A stretch of 64,000 nt of DNA from Microbacterium sufflavum (GTDB lineage Bacteria > Actinomycetota > Actinomycetes > Actinomycetales > Microbacteriaceae). Positions 9,545-17,856 of the stretch are shown here, one piece after another (within the stretch, counting starts at the first letter, position 1; every line of letters begins with the position of its first letter). The stretch is taken from contig NZ_JAHWXK010000001.1 in the NCBI RefSeq assembly GCF_023091155.1, forward strand, positions 62,001 to 126,000, written 5' to 3'. The position numbers were made by a program, and so were the translations under genes. Under the pieces are notes generated by a model. It was not told where the DNA came from. It did not search any database and saw only the letters and a program-made list of their open reading frames with translations.

Positions 9545-10174
9545 TCAGGCCAGCGCGCCCATGCGCCACAGCGCGGCCGAGGCCGAGAGGTCCTGCGCGT
9601 ACGTGCTCAACCGCAGCGCCCGCGTGGTCAGCTCGCTCGCGCGCTCCGGCTCCGTCCCCTCGTAGTCGTCCGCGGTGTGCGTCGCGCCGGAGGCCTGCAC
9701 GCGGCAGAACGCCGCCGCCCGGTCGAGCGCCACCGCGAAGTCGCCCCGGAAGGCACCGCGGAGGATCGTGTCGATCAGCGCGACCAGCTCGTCCGGGCTC
9801 GCCGGCACCGGGGCACCCGCCACCACGGCGTCGGCGGAGGAAAGCTCGACGCGACCGCGGTCGTACAGGAGCGCGGCGGTGCGCGGGTCGCCGTGGATCG
9901 CGAGCTGCAGCACGTACAGGCGCCACAGCGAGCCCGGCAGCGTGCGCGACGGCGCGGTGGACCACAGCTCGGCGATCTCGTCGATGCCGTGCTCCCGCGT
10001 GAACGCGATCAGCCGTTCCACGCTCGCGCCGGTCTCGTCCTCGCGCACGCGCGTCAGCAGCGCGGAGGCCGTGGCGTGCGCGACCCTGCTCTCCTCCGCG
10101 GGGTCGCTCGACCCCACGATGTTGTCGAACGCGTGGGAGGGGCGGCGCACGGGCCGGTGGTGCTGCTCGGGCAT
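9545..10174 (-). CDS. Conserved hypothetical protein, 209 residues
   Basis: I do not recognise the family. The predicted protein is soluble, helix-rich and Ala/Leu/Arg-rich, without signal peptide or membrane segment. The body (about 30-205) reads like a helical repeat or bundle, with WRLYVLQLAIHGDP and LIDTILRGAFRGDFAVALDRAAAF. Codon use matches its neighbours. It is 28 bp downstream of rskA on the same strand but has its own TACCCT element six bases before the ATG, so it may be transcribed both ways. No function is inferred. Confidence 0.7.
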   Translation of the reverse strand: MPEQHHRPVRRPSHAFDNIVGSSDPAEESRVAHATASALLTRVREDETGASVERLIAFTREHGIDEIAELWSTAPSRTLPGSLWRLYVLQLAIHGDPRTAALLYDRGRVELSSADAVVAGAPVPASPDELVALIDTILRGAFRGDFAVALDRAAAFCRVQASGATHTADDYEGTEPERASELTTRALRLSTYAQDLSASAALWRMGALA

Positions 10175-10186
10175 CCCTCCAGGGTA
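10175..10186 (-). promoter_or_regulatory. Leaderless -10 element of the 209-residue hypothetical gene
   Basis: On the minus strand TACCCT is followed by ggaggg and ATG. The gap is purine-rich but far too close to the start codon to act as a normal ribosome binding site, so a leaderless start is preferred. Confidence 0.5.
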
Positions 10187-10202
10187 CGCCCGCCGCCGCG
10201 AC

Positions 10203-10991
10203 TCAGGCCGTGGGGATGACGATGACCGGATCCGTGGTGGGCTGCCCGGACGGCGAGCCGCCCTCCTGCTCCACGGTCACCGCGATCGCGTCACCCGCCC
10301 GCATCTCGCCCTCGAGCAGCGCGGTCGCCGCACCGTCCTCCGGGTCGAACACACCGGCCGCGATCGGCTCCTCGCCGCGCACGAACCACAGCTCGTACGT
10401 CTTGCCGGCGTCGGTCTCGGGCAGACCGTCCGTCACGAGCACGGCCTTGCCGACCGAGCCCGACCAGTGGGCGGTGGCCGTGGCCCCGCCGTCGAGCTCG
10501 ACCGTGGCCTGCTGCGCATCGCCCGCGGCCTCGATCTCCTGCAGCGCCACGACGCTGGCGGGACGGGTGAGCTGTGCATTGAGCGCCACCGCTCCGATGC
10601 CGACGCCGACCAGCAGCGCCAGGCACGCGGCGAGCGCGAAGGCCAGGCGGGTCCAGCGGCGCGGCCTGCGGACGGCGGGCTCCTCGGGGCCACCGGCGGA
10701 CGCGACCCCGGGGGCGCTCCCCGCGGTGTCGTGCGCGTCGGTGTCGTGTGGGTCGGTGTCGCCCTGCGGCGTCCGGGCGATCTGGGCGAGCAGAGCCGCA
10801 CGAACGCCGGGCGGCGGGGCGACCGGCGTCACGCCCTCACCCAGCAGCGCGACGCTGTCCGCGTCGACGTCTGCCACGGCCGCCCACTCCGGATGCTCCA
10901 CGAGTGCCCGGCGGTACCGGTTCTCGTCGTCGGCGGACAGCGCGTGGAGCGCGGCACCCGCCGCGAGTTCCGCGAAGTCCTTCTCGTTCAT
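10203..10991 (-). CDS. rskA: RskA-type anti-sigma factor, single-pass membrane protein
   Basis: Holds the adjacent ECF sigma factor inactive at the membrane. Of 262 residues, the cytoplasmic N-terminus (1-100) contains the anti-sigma helix AALHALSADDENRYRRAL; one hydrophobic segment follows a basic RRPRRW stretch at about 110-135; the extracytoplasmic C-terminal half has the RskA signature GKTYELWFVRGEEPIAAGVF. In mycobacteria RskA is released by regulated proteolysis, which is inferred here. The ATG overlaps the sigK stop as ATGA, the usual coupling of a sigma and its anti-sigma. Confidence 0.88.
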   Translation of the reverse strand: MNEKDFAELAAGAALHALSADDENRYRRALVEHPEWAAVADVDADSVALLGEGVTPVAPPPGVRAALLAQIARTPQGDTDPHDTDAHDTAGSAPGVASAGGPEEPAVRRPRRWTRLAFALAACLALLVGVGIGAVALNAQLTRPASVVALQEIEAAGDAQQATVELDGGATATAHWSGSVGKAVLVTDGLPETDAGKTYELWFVRGEEPIAAGVFDPEDGAATALLEGEMRAGDAIAVTVEQEGGSPSGQPTTDPVIVIPTA

Positions 10992-11590
10992 GCCGTCACC
11001 CCCATCGCCGTGCGGAGACGGGTCAGCCCGTCTCTCATCCGTGTCTTGATCGTCCCCAGCGGCGCCCCCACGAGCGCCGAAATCTCGTTCTGACTGTAAC
11101 CGCCGTAGTAGGCCAGGACGAGCGCCTCCCGCTGCGCGTCAGGAAGCCCTGACAGCGCCGCGACGACCCGCTCCCCCTCGATGCCCAGCTCCACCCGCTC
11201 CGCGACACTGTCGTGCGCGACACCGAGGTCTTTGAAGCCGGCTCGCACATCGCGGTCGGCGCTCGACTGCGATGCCCGCACCCGGTCGACGGCCCGTCGA
11301 TGGGCGATGGTCATCACCCAGGTTCGTCCCTGTCCTCTGTTCGGAGCGAACCGCGAAGCGGATTGCCAGATCTCCAGGAACACCTCCTGGAGCACCTCCT
11401 CGCTCTGCGCGCGGTTGACCAGCACGCGGAGGATGAGGCCGAAGACCCGCGGGGACAGGGAGTCGTACAGCTCGGCGAAGGCAGCCTGATCACCGGACGC
11501 GACGCGGACGAGGAGGTCGGCGACGGCATCCTTCGGCGCTGCCCCGTCCTCCGGGACGTCCATCCCGTCGATGACCATCTCCATAAGCAT
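10988..11590 (-). CDS. sigK: SigK-type ECF RNA polymerase sigma factor
   Basis: Group 4 sigma factor of 200 residues with region 2 at about 38-105 ([20 protein letters not shown], then [15 protein letters not shown]) and region 4 at about 143-195 ([18 protein letters not shown], then [15 protein letters not shown]). These segments are close to mycobacterial SigK. The ATG at 11590 is preceded by GGAGGAG seven bases upstream; the open frame extends further but overlaps dipZ. It is 31 bp downstream of dipZ and overlaps rskA, so dipZ-sigK-rskA is probably one operon, with autoregulation from the SigK-like promoter upstream of dipZ. Confidence 0.9.
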   Translation of the reverse strand: MLMEMVIDGMDVPEDGAAPKDAVADLLVRVASGDQAAFAELYDSLSPRVFGLILRVLVNRAQSEEVLQEVFLEIWQSASRFAPNRGQGRTWVMTIAHRRAVDRVRASQSSADRDVRAGFKDLGVAHDSVAERVELGIEGERVVAALSGLPDAQREALVLAYYGGYSQNEISALVGAPLGTIKTRMRDGLTRLRTAMGVTA

Positions 11591-11621
11591 GCCGTATCTC
11601 CTCCCCGTTCCCGCGCAGACG

Positions 11622-13334
11622 TCACCCGAATGTGAAGGAATAGACCTCGACACCGGCCGGGACCTCGAGCGTGAGCGTTCCCTTCGCGATGTCGCCCTGC
11701 TCGACCAGGCCGTACGAGCGAGGCGTCCCGTCGATCGCGATGGTCTGCTCCTCACCGTCCTGATCGCGCACCACGACCTCACCCGAGCCCGCCACGACCA
11801 TCCGCACCTCGCCCGCGCGATACTCCAGGCGGATGCGTCCGTCGTCGCTCGTCGGGGTCACGTACTGCGTCTCGACCGTCCAGTCGCCATCCAGCGCGAA
11901 GCTGTCGTCGGGCTGGTCCTTCGGGAACGAGAAGCTGCCCTCACCGCGGCGGTACTCGTCCCCGCCGCCGTAGTTCACGTCCTTCGACGAGCCGAGGAAG
12001 GTCTCCCGTGTCGTCGAGCCGAGCTCCGGCGTCTCGTCCTTCACGTCCGTCGCCGGCGGCAGCTGCACGTCCGGATCCGCGTCCTGCAGCAGCTCCCGGA
12101 TCATCGACTCGGTCGCCGCGTAGTTGCCCTCGCCGAAGGAGATGTGGCGCACGGTGCCGTCCGCGTCGATCAGGTAGTGCGCCGGCCAGTAACGATTGCG
12201 GTAGTTCGTCCAGGTCGACAGGGTGTTGTCGAGCGCGACGGGATACGCGATGCCGAAGTCGCGCACGCCCGCGGCGACGTTGCCCGGATCCTTCTCGAAC
12301 GCATACTCCGGCGAGTGGATCCCGATGACCTGCAGTCCGGCGTCGCGGTACGCCTCGTCCCAGGCCACCACGTGCGGGATCGACCGCTGGCAGTTGATGC
12401 ACGAGTACGCCCAGAAGTCGATCAGCACGACCTGCCCCCGCAGGTCCTTCAGGTCGATCGCCTCGCCGTCGGGCGTGTTCAGCCACTGCTGGATGCCCTT
12501 GATCGACGGGGCAGTGCCGCAGGACTCGAGCTCGGTCGCACCGTTCGTGCACTGGTCGAGGTCCTTGTTCTCGTCGTTGACCAGGCCACCGAGGTCCAGC
12601 GCGTCCTGCACCTGCTCGGAGTCGGCGATCTGCTCCTGCAGCGGAGCCGTGTAGTCGGGAAGGAGCCGCTGCAGCGCCTGCGGCACGTTGAACACGAGCC
12701 CCACGGCGAGTGCGATCATGGCGATGCCGGCGGCGATGCGCAGTGCGCGCTCCTTCGACCGGAAGGCGCGGATGCGCTCCACCACGCTGCGACCCGCGAG
12801 CGCGAACACCAGCAGCGGGACGGCCACGCCGATCGCGAACGACACCGTGAGGAGCACCGTGCCCACGCCGATCTGGCCGGTCGAGCCCGCCACGATGATC
12901 GCCGCGAGGACCGGTCCGGCGCACGGCACGAACACCGCGCCGAGGGCCAGTCCGACACCGAAGCCGTTGCCCCGGTTCTTCACCTCGCGCTGCCCGAAGC
13001 GCTGGAACGGCCGCTCCAGGAGGTGCTGGAACCGCGGCACGATCAGGCCGACGCCGATCACGACCAGCACCGCGATGCCCACCCAGCGGATGATGTCCTG
13101 CGGCAGGTTCAGCAGACCCAGGATCAGCGAACCCACGAGCGTCACCAGCGTGAAGCTGAGCACGAGGCCCGCGATCACGAAGTACGGGCGGCTTCGCCGG
13201 GCGGGCACCGCCTCTCCGTCGTAGGCCGCCGACTGCGCGCCGCCGGTGAGGAAGATCACCGGGAGCACGGGCAGGATGCACGGCGAGATGCCGGTGATGA
13301 GCCCGCCGAGCAGGCCGATGATGATCAGGTCCAT
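11622..13334 (-). CDS. dipZ: DipZ-like thiol-disulfide protein (CcdA + thioredoxin-like + C-terminal beta domain)
   Basis: Membrane protein of 570 residues that carries reducing power across the membrane to extracytoplasmic thiols. Residues 1-250 are a CcdA/DsbD-type channel with the paired cysteine motifs [11 protein letters not shown] and [11 protein letters not shown]. Residues about 285-420 form a TlpA-like thioredoxin domain with the redox centre Cys312-x-x-Cys315 (CINC) and a cis-Pro region [10 protein letters not shown]. The rest (about 430-570) is the carbohydrate-binding-like domain of mycobacterial DipZ. The ATG at 13334 with GAGG before it gives the correct N-terminus. It is divergent from a fasciclin lipoprotein gene and upstream of sigK, as in the mycobacterial SigK regulon. 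Confidence 0.92.
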   Translation of the reverse strand: MDLIIIGLLGGLITGISPCILPVLPVIFLTGGAQSAAYDGEAVPARRSRPYFVIAGLVLSFTLVTLVGSLILGLLNLPQDIIRWVGIAVLVVIGVGLIVPRFQHLLERPFQRFGQREVKNRGNGFGVGLALGAVFVPCAGPVLAAIIVAGSTGQIGVGTVLLTVSFAIGVAVPLLVFALAGRSVVERIRAFRSKERALRIAAGIAMIALAVGLVFNVPQALQRLLPDYTAPLQEQIADSEQVQDALDLGGLVNDENKDLDQCTNGATELESCGTAPSIKGIQQWLNTPDGEAIDLKDLRGQVVLIDFWAYSCINCQRSIPHVVAWDEAYRDAGLQVIGIHSPEYAFEKDPGNVAAGVRDFGIAYPVALDNTLSTWTNYRNRYWPAHYLIDADGTVRHISFGEGNYAATESMIRELLQDADPDVQLPPATDVKDETPELGSTTRETFLGSSKDVNYGGGDEYRRGEGSFSFPKDQPDDSFALDGDWTVETQYVTPTSDDGRIRLEYRAGEVRMVVAGSGEVVVRDQDGEEQTIAIDGTPRSYGLVEQGDIAKGTLTLEVPAGVEVYSFTFG

Positions 13335-13359
13335 GAGGTCCTCGCTTCTGTCAGGCTCT

Positions 13360-13386
13360 GTTCGCTCCGGGCCGCCCAATGGATTG
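13360..13386 (-). promoter_or_regulatory. SigK-like promoter of dipZ-sigK-rskA
   Basis: On the minus strand CAATCC (13386-13381) is followed by 15 bases and GCGAAC (13365-13360). It differs by one base in each hexamer from the promoter on the other strand of this divergent region. The published mycobacterial SigK promoter is of the form CCATCC with CCGAAT about 16 bases on. Predicted leader is about 19 bases. Confidence 0.6.
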
Positions 13387-13433
13387 GATCGGACCCCGCG
13401 AGGGAGGATTCGCGAACTTTTTCCGAATTCGTC

Positions 13434-13460
13434 CCATCCGATCCCGAGACGGTTCCGAAC
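13434..13460 (+). promoter_or_regulatory. SigK-like promoter of the fasciclin lipoprotein gene
   Basis: CCATCC at 13434-13439, a 15-base spacer and CCGAAC at 13455-13460 match the mycobacterial SigK consensus well. Transcription would start near 13467, about 45 bases before the ATG. Confidence 0.68.
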
Positions 13461-13511
13461 ACCGGTCAACGCCACGGAGAGGCCGTGGCCGGAGTTTCGA
13501 AGGAGCTCGAC

Positions 13512-14171
13512 ATGTTCAGCACCAAGAAGAAGGTCACCGCAGCAGTCACCCTGGGTCTGGCGAGCGCATTCCTGCTCTCCGCGTGTTCCATGGGCAGCGG
13601 CAGCACGACGGAGGAGTCGTCGGAGCCGAAGGCCCCCGAGACGTCGGAGTCGACGCCGATGGAGATGGACCCCGCCGCGAACCTCGTGGGCCCGGGCTGC
13701 GCGGCCTACGCCGAAGAGGTCCCGGACGGCGCCGGTTCCATCCAGGGCATGTCGCAGGACCCGGTCGCGGTCGCCGCGTCGAACAACCCGATGCTGACCA
13801 CGCTGGTGGCCGCGGTGAGCGGCCAGCTCAACCCCGACGTGAACCTGGTCGACACGCTCAACGGTGACGAGTTCACCGTGTTCGCGCCGGTCGACGACGC
13901 GTTCGCGAAGATCGACCCCGCCACGATCGAGGCCCTGAAGACCGACAGCGCGACGCTGACGTCGATCCTCACCTACCACGTGGTGCCCGGCCAGATCGAG
14001 CCGGCCGACATCGCCGGCATGCACACGACCGTGCAGGGCGCGGACCTCGAGGTGACCGGCAGCGGTGACCAGTGGATGGTCAACGACGCCAACGTCATCT
14101 GCGGCGGCGTGCAGACCGCGAACGCGACCGTGTACCTGATCGACTCGGTCCTGATGCCCCCGGCGCAGTAA
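13512..14171 (+). CDS. Fasciclin (FAS1) domain surface lipoprotein, MPT83/MPT70-like
   Basis: Exported lipoprotein of 219 residues. The signal peptide ends FLLSAC (Cys25 lipidated), followed by a Ser/Glu/Thr linker (about 28-60). A single FAS1 domain spans about 82-215, with [25 protein letters not shown] and a final [13 protein letters not shown]. Two cysteines (GCAAY and ICGG) flank the domain, as in MPT70/MPT83, and could form a disulfide. FAS1 domains act in adhesion; the role here is inferred. AAGGAG precedes the ATG. It faces dipZ and has a SigK-like promoter, which fits the mycobacterial mpt83-dipZ-mpt70 regulon. Confidence 0.9.
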   Translation: MFSTKKKVTAAVTLGLASAFLLSACSMGSGSTTEESSEPKAPETSESTPMEMDPAANLVGPGCAAYAEEVPDGAGSIQGMSQDPVAVAASNNPMLTTLVAAVSGQLNPDVNLVDTLNGDEFTVFAPVDDAFAKIDPATIEALKTDSATLTSILTYHVVPGQIEPADIAGMHTTVQGADLEVTGSGDQWMVNDANVICGGVQTANATVYLIDSVLMPPAQ

Positions 14172-14241
14172 GCGCGGGGAGGTGCCGGGCGACCCGACCG
14201 GCACACGGCCTTCTCTGATCGGGAGGAGTCAGGGAAGGTGA

Positions 14242-14276
14242 AAGGGCCGTCGGCGAGCTGTGCGCCGACGGCCCTT
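14242..14276 (+). terminator. Terminator of the fasciclin gene
   Basis: A 14-bp perfect stem (14242-14255 with 14263-14276) with A at the 5' foot and TT at the 3' foot. Confidence 0.8.
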
Positions 14277-14288
14277 CGTCGTGCGCCC

Positions 14289-14294
14289 TAGACT
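14289..14294 (+). promoter_or_regulatory. -10 element of tRNA-Lys
   Basis: TAGACT ends eight bases before the first base of the mature tRNA. Confidence 0.5.
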
Positions 14295-14302
14295 GGGAGC
14301 AC

Positions 14303-14375
14303 GGGCCTCTAGCTCAGTTGGCAGAGCATCGGACTTTTAATCCGCGGGTCGTGGGTTCGAGCCCCACGGGGCCCA
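14303..14375 (+). tRNA. tRNA-Lys (anticodon TTT)
   Basis: Full cloverleaf: acceptor GGGCCTC pairs with GGGGCCC, D arm AGCTCAGTTGGCAGAGC, anticodon loop CTTTTAA, T arm GTGGGTTCGAGCCCCAC. The discriminator is A; CC but not a full CCA follows in the DNA. Confidence 0.97.
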
Positions 14376-14618
14376 CCGTCATTCCTCCGTCGCCACCCCT
14401 GCGGGTGCGTGCGGCGACACGACCGTGGCCGGGTCGATGCGGCGTGCACCGGGGTGGTCGGCACCCCCTGCTCATCCCCCCGCCAGCGCGACCTCGCGTG
14501 AGCCCGCCCTCGTATCATCCGCGCGGCCGCCTGGCCACCCCCTGTCCGCGCTCCTGGCCCCCGAGAGAGGGTGATGGTGCGCCCGGATCCGGGCGACTCC
14601 CCAGCGAAAGGACAGACG

Positions 14619-15164
14619 ATGACTCTCAGCGGAAACCGCGTGGCGTTCCTGGCGACCGACGGCTTCGAGGACAGCGAGCTGACCAGCCCGTGGGAGGCCG
14701 TGACCGCGGAGGGCGCGAGCGCGACCATGATCGCCCCCGACGGCGCCGCCATCACCGGCAAGAACGGTCACGAGCAGGCGGTCGACCTGGCCGCGGCCGA
14801 TGCCTCCGCCGACCAGTTCGACGCGCTCGTCCTCCCGGGCGGCGTGGTGAACGCCGACCACCTGCGCATGGACGAGGCGTCCATCGCACTCGCCCGCTCC
14901 TTCTTCGAGCAGCACAAGCCGGTCGGGGTGATCTGCCACGGCGCCTGGATCCTGATCGAGGCGGGCGTGGTCGACGGCCGCACCCTCACGAGCTACCCCA
15001 GCCTGAAGACCGACCTGCGCAACGCGGGCGCGAGCTGGGTGGACGAGGAGGTCGTGGTCGACGAGGGCCTCGTCTCCAGCCGCACCCCCGACGACCTCCC
15101 CGCCTTCAACGCGAAGCTGGTCGAGGAGATCGGCGAGGGCAAGCACGCGGGACAGACCGCCTGA
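14619..15164 (+). CDS. DJ-1/PfpI family protein (type 1 glutamine amidotransferase-like)
   Basis: Soluble protein of 181 residues with the DJ-1/PfpI fold. GFEDSEL near residue 15 supplies the conserved Glu, LVLPGGVVN is at about 70-78, and the nucleophile elbow VICHGAW places the reactive cysteine at Cys106. Relatives are stress-linked deglycases, chaperones or proteases, so the activity cannot be fixed from sequence; closest in motif to YhbO/PfpI stress proteins. The ATG at 14619 has GAAAGGA before it. The 243 bp between the tRNA and this gene shows no other feature. It is convergent with the CGNR gene, three bases apart. Confidence 0.82.
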   Translation: MTLSGNRVAFLATDGFEDSELTSPWEAVTAEGASATMIAPDGAAITGKNGHEQAVDLAAADASADQFDALVLPGGVVNADHLRMDEASIALARSFFEQHKPVGVICHGAWILIEAGVVDGRTLTSYPSLKTDLRNAGASWVDEEVVVDEGLVSSRTPDDLPAFNAKLVEEIGEGKHAGQTA

Positions 15165-15167
15165 CCC

Positions 15168-15686
15168 TCACCCGACGCGCGCCCGATGGCGCCGCACGGC
15201 CGCCCGGTTCGCGCACCTCACGGAGCAGAACCGCTGGCGGCCGTTGCGCGTCACATCGGCGACCACGTTGCGGCAGGGTGCGGCCTCGCAGCGTCCGAGC
15301 CGGTTCATGCCGCGCGTGACCAGGTGCAGCGCGGTGCCGAGGTTGATGGTCGCGCGCAGCACGAACGGCAGGGACCGCACGTCGTCGCGGTAGTGCAGGT
15401 GCCACCCCTCGTCGTCGTGGTCGACGAGTCGCGGATAGGCGCCGGCGGCGGCGAGCTGCGCGTTCAGCAGGGCGGCGCGCTCGTCGGGGTCGGGCGCATC
15501 GACGATGGAGAGCCAGTCGTCGATCACCGCCCGCACCGCGGCGTGGTCGCCGTCGGCGGGCGGGAAGGTCTGCGTCATCCCGAGGGCGAGCGTGCGCTCC
15601 TCGATGCCCTGCCGGTCGGCCGGCCAGTCGTTGGCCAGCGACGCGGCCAGCAGCACGGCATACTCGCCGTAAGGGTTGAGATGCAT
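15168..15686 (-). CDS. CGNR zinc-finger (ABATE domain) protein, putative transcription factor
   Basis: A 172-residue protein. The N-terminal part (1-125) fits the ABATE stress-responsive domain, which starts near YGEYAVLLAASLANDWP. The C-terminal CGNR-type zinc finger (about 130-168) has Cys at CEAAPC and CSVRC with the variant VRCANRAAVRRHR tail typical of the family. Members are thought to be DNA-binding regulators in actinobacteria; targets are unknown. It is divergent from an 80-residue CxxC protein, with about 25 bp between the two starts. Confidence 0.82.
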   Translation of the reverse strand: MHLNPYGEYAVLLAASLANDWPADRQGIEERTLALGMTQTFPPADGDHAAVRAVIDDWLSIVDAPDPDERAALLNAQLAAAGAYPRLVDHDDEGWHLHYRDDVRSLPFVLRATINLGTALHLVTRGMNRLGRCEAAPCRNVVADVTRNGRQRFCSVRCANRAAVRRHRARVG

Positions 15687-15698
15687 AAGACCATTACA
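15687..15698 (-). promoter_or_regulatory. Possible leaderless -10 of the CGNR gene
   Basis: On the minus strand TGTAAT is followed by six bases and ATG, the same spacing as at other leaderless genes. The hexamer has T-G instead of T-A at the start. Confidence 0.4.
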
Positions 15699-15711
15699 TC
15701 ACGCTGGTCCC

Positions 15712-15954
15712 ATGACCGCCGCCGACACCCTCCCCGTCCCCCTCGTCCCGCCCGTCGACCGTCACGAGCACGCCTGGCTCGTGGAGTCGCGGCACCCCAC
15801 CAGCGAGGGCGTCGTGCTCTACGTGCGCTGCCTCGACTGCGGCACGCGCCGGGTCGACGTCGCCGCGCATCCGCACCTCCCGCCGCGCGCGCTCAGCCGC
15901 CCCCTCGCCGCAGCTCCCGACGGCTCCGACGCAGCCGACGCCGACCAGCGATGA
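15712..15954 (+). CDS. Small protein with a CxxC motif, 80 residues
   Basis: Hypothetical protein. The central part HAWLVESRHPTSEGVVLYVR is followed by CLDCGTRRVDV, a single CxxC that could bind metal together with the nearby histidines. The rest is Pro/Ala-rich. No signal peptide or membrane segment. The ATG at 15712 was chosen because the frame upstream overlaps the divergent CGNR start; no ribosome binding site is obvious. The position back-to-back with a zinc-finger regulator suggests joint control, but the function is unknown. Confidence 0.6.
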   Translation: MTAADTLPVPLVPPVDRHEHAWLVESRHPTSEGVVLYVRCLDCGTRRVDVAAHPHLPPRALSRPLAAAPDGSDAADADQR

Positions 15955-15975
15955 GGCCCCCTCGCCCCGCCCCGC

Positions 15976-16509
15976 TCAGGCCGTGAGGTCGATGAGCTTC
16001 TGCGTGGTGCGCAGGTTGCGGGCGGTTCCGGCCACCCCCAGGGCACGGTTGAGCACGCTCGTGGTGAGCTTCGTGGAGTGCACGCCGCCCTCGGCGTAAT
16101 CGATCCACAGGTCCTGACCCACCAGCGCGATCCGCTCCCCTGGCACGAGTCGCTGCTCGAGCGCCGCGACCGCACCCGGCGCGGGCGGCCCCTCCAGGAA
16201 CATCGCGTGCACGTACCTCGCCTCGCCGTCGGGGAACGGCTGCGCGGCCGCCGTCGCCACGAGCTCCGCGTGCGTGCGGTGGATGACGGGCGTGTCGACG
16301 CCGAACTCCTCCGCGATCAGGCGGCGCACCGTCGCGCGGGCCGCCTCGGGGTCGTCGGGCGTCGCGCAGAGGATGTTGCCGCTGGCGATGTAGGTCGACA
16401 CGGCGGCGAGCTCCGTCCGCTCCTCCAGCACCTCGCGCAGTCGCGCCATCGGCACGCTGTTGCGCCCGCTCACGTTGACCGCGCGCAGCAGCAGGACGCT
16501 GCGACTCAC
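15976..16509 (-). CDS. DUF1697 domain protein
   Basis: A 177-residue soluble protein of the DUF1697 family. The diagnostic N-terminus LLLRAVNVSGRNSVPMARLRE and the ending RNLRTTQKLIDL are both present. The family is common in actinobacteria and has no established biochemical role. The start is a GTG that overlaps the pncA stop as GTGA, so it is translated after pncA; whether it acts in NAD metabolism is not known. It is convergent with the 80-residue gene. Confidence 0.85.
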   Translation of the reverse strand: MSRSVLLLRAVNVSGRNSVPMARLREVLEERTELAAVSTYIASGNILCATPDDPEAARATVRRLIAEEFGVDTPVIHRTHAELVATAAAQPFPDGEARYVHAMFLEGPPAPGAVAALEQRLVPGERIALVGQDLWIDYAEGGVHSTKLTTSVLNRALGVAGTARNLRTTQKLIDLTA

Positions 16510-17087
16510 GCGTCGCCGCTCTCGGCCAGCACCGCGCCGGCGTGCACGAGCTCGGCCAGCGCAGCCTCGCTCGAGGGCGCGGCCACCCCGGCGATCAGGT
16601 CGGTGAGGACGCGGACCCGCACGCCGTGCGCGATGGCATCCAGCGCGGAGGCGCGCACGCAGTGGTCCGTCGCGATGCCGACGACATCGGCCGACACGAC
16701 TCCGGCGGCCGAGAGCACGGCCCCGGCGGTGTCGCCGTCGTCGGTGATTCCCTCGAACAGCGAATACGCGGGCACACCCTGCCCCTTGCGGACGTGGTGG
16801 GTGACCGCGGTCGTGTCGAGCAGCGGGTCGTAGTCCGCGCCCGCCGTGCCCGCGACGCAATGGGCCGGCCACGTGTCGACGAAGTCGGGCGAGCCGGAGA
16901 AGTGTCCGCCGTTGTCGCCGTCCGCATCGTGCCAGTCGCGGGAGGCGAGGATCACGTCGTAGTCGGCCGCGTGCACGGTGAGAAAGGCGGAGACGGCCTC
17001 GGCGACCGCGTCTCCCCCCTCCACCGCGAGCGCCCCGCCCTCCGTGAAGTCGTTCTGGACGTCGACGATGAGGAGTGCTCTGCTCAT
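16506..17087 (-). CDS. pncA: Nicotinamidase / pyrazinamidase
   Basis: Converts nicotinamide to nicotinate in the NAD salvage pathway. The 193-residue protein has the isochorismatase-hydrolase fold: catalytic Asp in VDVQNDF (residue 10), Lys in HHVRKGQG, and nucleophile Cys143 in ATDHCVRASALDA. The metal-site histidines are in SRDWHDADGDNGGHF. The ATG at 17087 is six bases after a TACCCT element, a leaderless arrangement, and is the first gene of a pair with DUF1697. Confidence 0.93.
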   Translation of the reverse strand: MSRALLIVDVQNDFTEGGALAVEGGDAVAEAVSAFLTVHAADYDVILASRDWHDADGDNGGHFSGSPDFVDTWPAHCVAGTAGADYDPLLDTTAVTHHVRKGQGVPAYSLFEGITDDGDTAGAVLSAAGVVSADVVGIATDHCVRASALDAIAHGVRVRVLTDLIAGVAAPSSEAALAELVHAGAVLAESGDA

Positions 17088-17099
17088 GCCTCGAGGGTA
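17088..17099 (-). promoter_or_regulatory. Leaderless -10 element of pncA
   Basis: On the minus strand TACCCT, six bases, then ATG. Confidence 0.55.
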
Positions 17100-17130
17100 C
17101 GCCGTGCGGGCGCCGTCGACCGGGCAGCGC

Positions 17131-17161
17131 TTGACCCTGTCATCGTGACAAGGTGTGGAAT
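17131..17161 (+). promoter_or_regulatory. MerR-type promoter with dyad operator for the HEAT/MerR operon
   Basis: TTGACC (17131-17136) and TGGAAT (17156-17161) are separated by 19 bp, longer than the usual 17 and typical of promoters controlled by MerR proteins. The spacer holds the dyad ACCCTGTCA-tcg-TGACAAGGT (17134-17154), with one mismatch. The downstream operon encodes a MerR-family regulator, so autoregulation is likely. Confidence 0.72.
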
Positions 17162-17178
17162 GGACGGCGGAGGCAACC

Positions 17179-17853
17179 ATGACCGAACAGCATCCCCTCG
17201 ACCCGGCGTCGCGACTGCGCGCTGCCCTGCAGTCGACCGCGTCCTCGGCGCGCCTGCAGGCCGCTCTCACGGCCGGCACCATGCCGAACCCCTGCTACAT
17301 CGACGTGCTCGTCGAGCAGAGCGCGGTGGAGCCCGACTTCTTCGTGCGCGACATGCTCACGTGGGCACTCACCCGACACGACGCTGAGCCGACCGTGGAC
17401 CGTCTCCTGCCGGAGCTGCGGTCACCCGTGGCGCAGGCCAGGAGCCAGGCCCTGCACACGCTGTCGAAGATCGGCGACCGTCGCGCCTGGCCCGCGGTGT
17501 CGACCGAGCTGCTGCGCGACGACGACCCCGAGGTCGCACGCGCGGCGTGGCGCGCCGCGGCGGGGCTCGTGCCGGACGAGGAGCGGCCGGCGCTCGCGCG
17601 GGAGCTGGCGACCCAGCTCGGGCGCGGCGACCGGGAGCTGCAGCGCAGCCTCAGTCGGGCCATCGCGATGCTCGACGACGCCGGGACCGCCGTGGCCGCC
17701 GCTGCCGCACACGACGCCGACCCCGCCGTGCGCGCGCATGCCCTGGCGACCGCGCGGCTGATCGACGACCCCGACGACGACTTCGGCGCGGCGATCCGAG
17801 AGGCGCAGCGGATCGTGGCGCTGCAGGCGTCTCCCGCTCCCGCGGAGGGCTGA
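17179..17853 (+). CDS. HEAT-repeat protein partnered with a MerR-HEAT regulator
   Basis: A 224-residue all-helical soluble protein. From about residue 60 on it reads as HEAT-like repeats: ARSQALHTLSKIGDRRAWPA, VARAAWRAAAGLVPDEERPA and VRAHALATARLIDDPDDDF. The N-terminal portion contains PCYIDVLVEQSAVEPDFFVR, which seems specific to this family. HEAT repeats bind proteins; no enzyme motif is seen. GGAGG precedes the ATG at 17179. The MerR-family regulator with its own HEAT-like region begins three bases after the stop, and both lie behind a MerR-type promoter. A protein-protein link between the two is inferred. Confidence 0.75.
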   Translation: MTEQHPLDPASRLRAALQSTASSARLQAALTAGTMPNPCYIDVLVEQSAVEPDFFVRDMLTWALTRHDAEPTVDRLLPELRSPVAQARSQALHTLSKIGDRRAWPAVSTELLRDDDPEVARAAWRAAAGLVPDEERPALARELATQLGRGDRELQRSLSRAIAMLDDAGTAVAAAAAHDADPAVRAHALATARLIDDPDDDFGAAIREAQRIVALQASPAPAEG

Positions 17854-17856
17854 GGC

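Noticed and set aside
14376..14618. Possible gene between tRNA-Lys and the DJ-1/PfpI gene
   Set aside because: Open frames here are shadows without ribosome binding site; the region holds only the upstream signals of the next gene.
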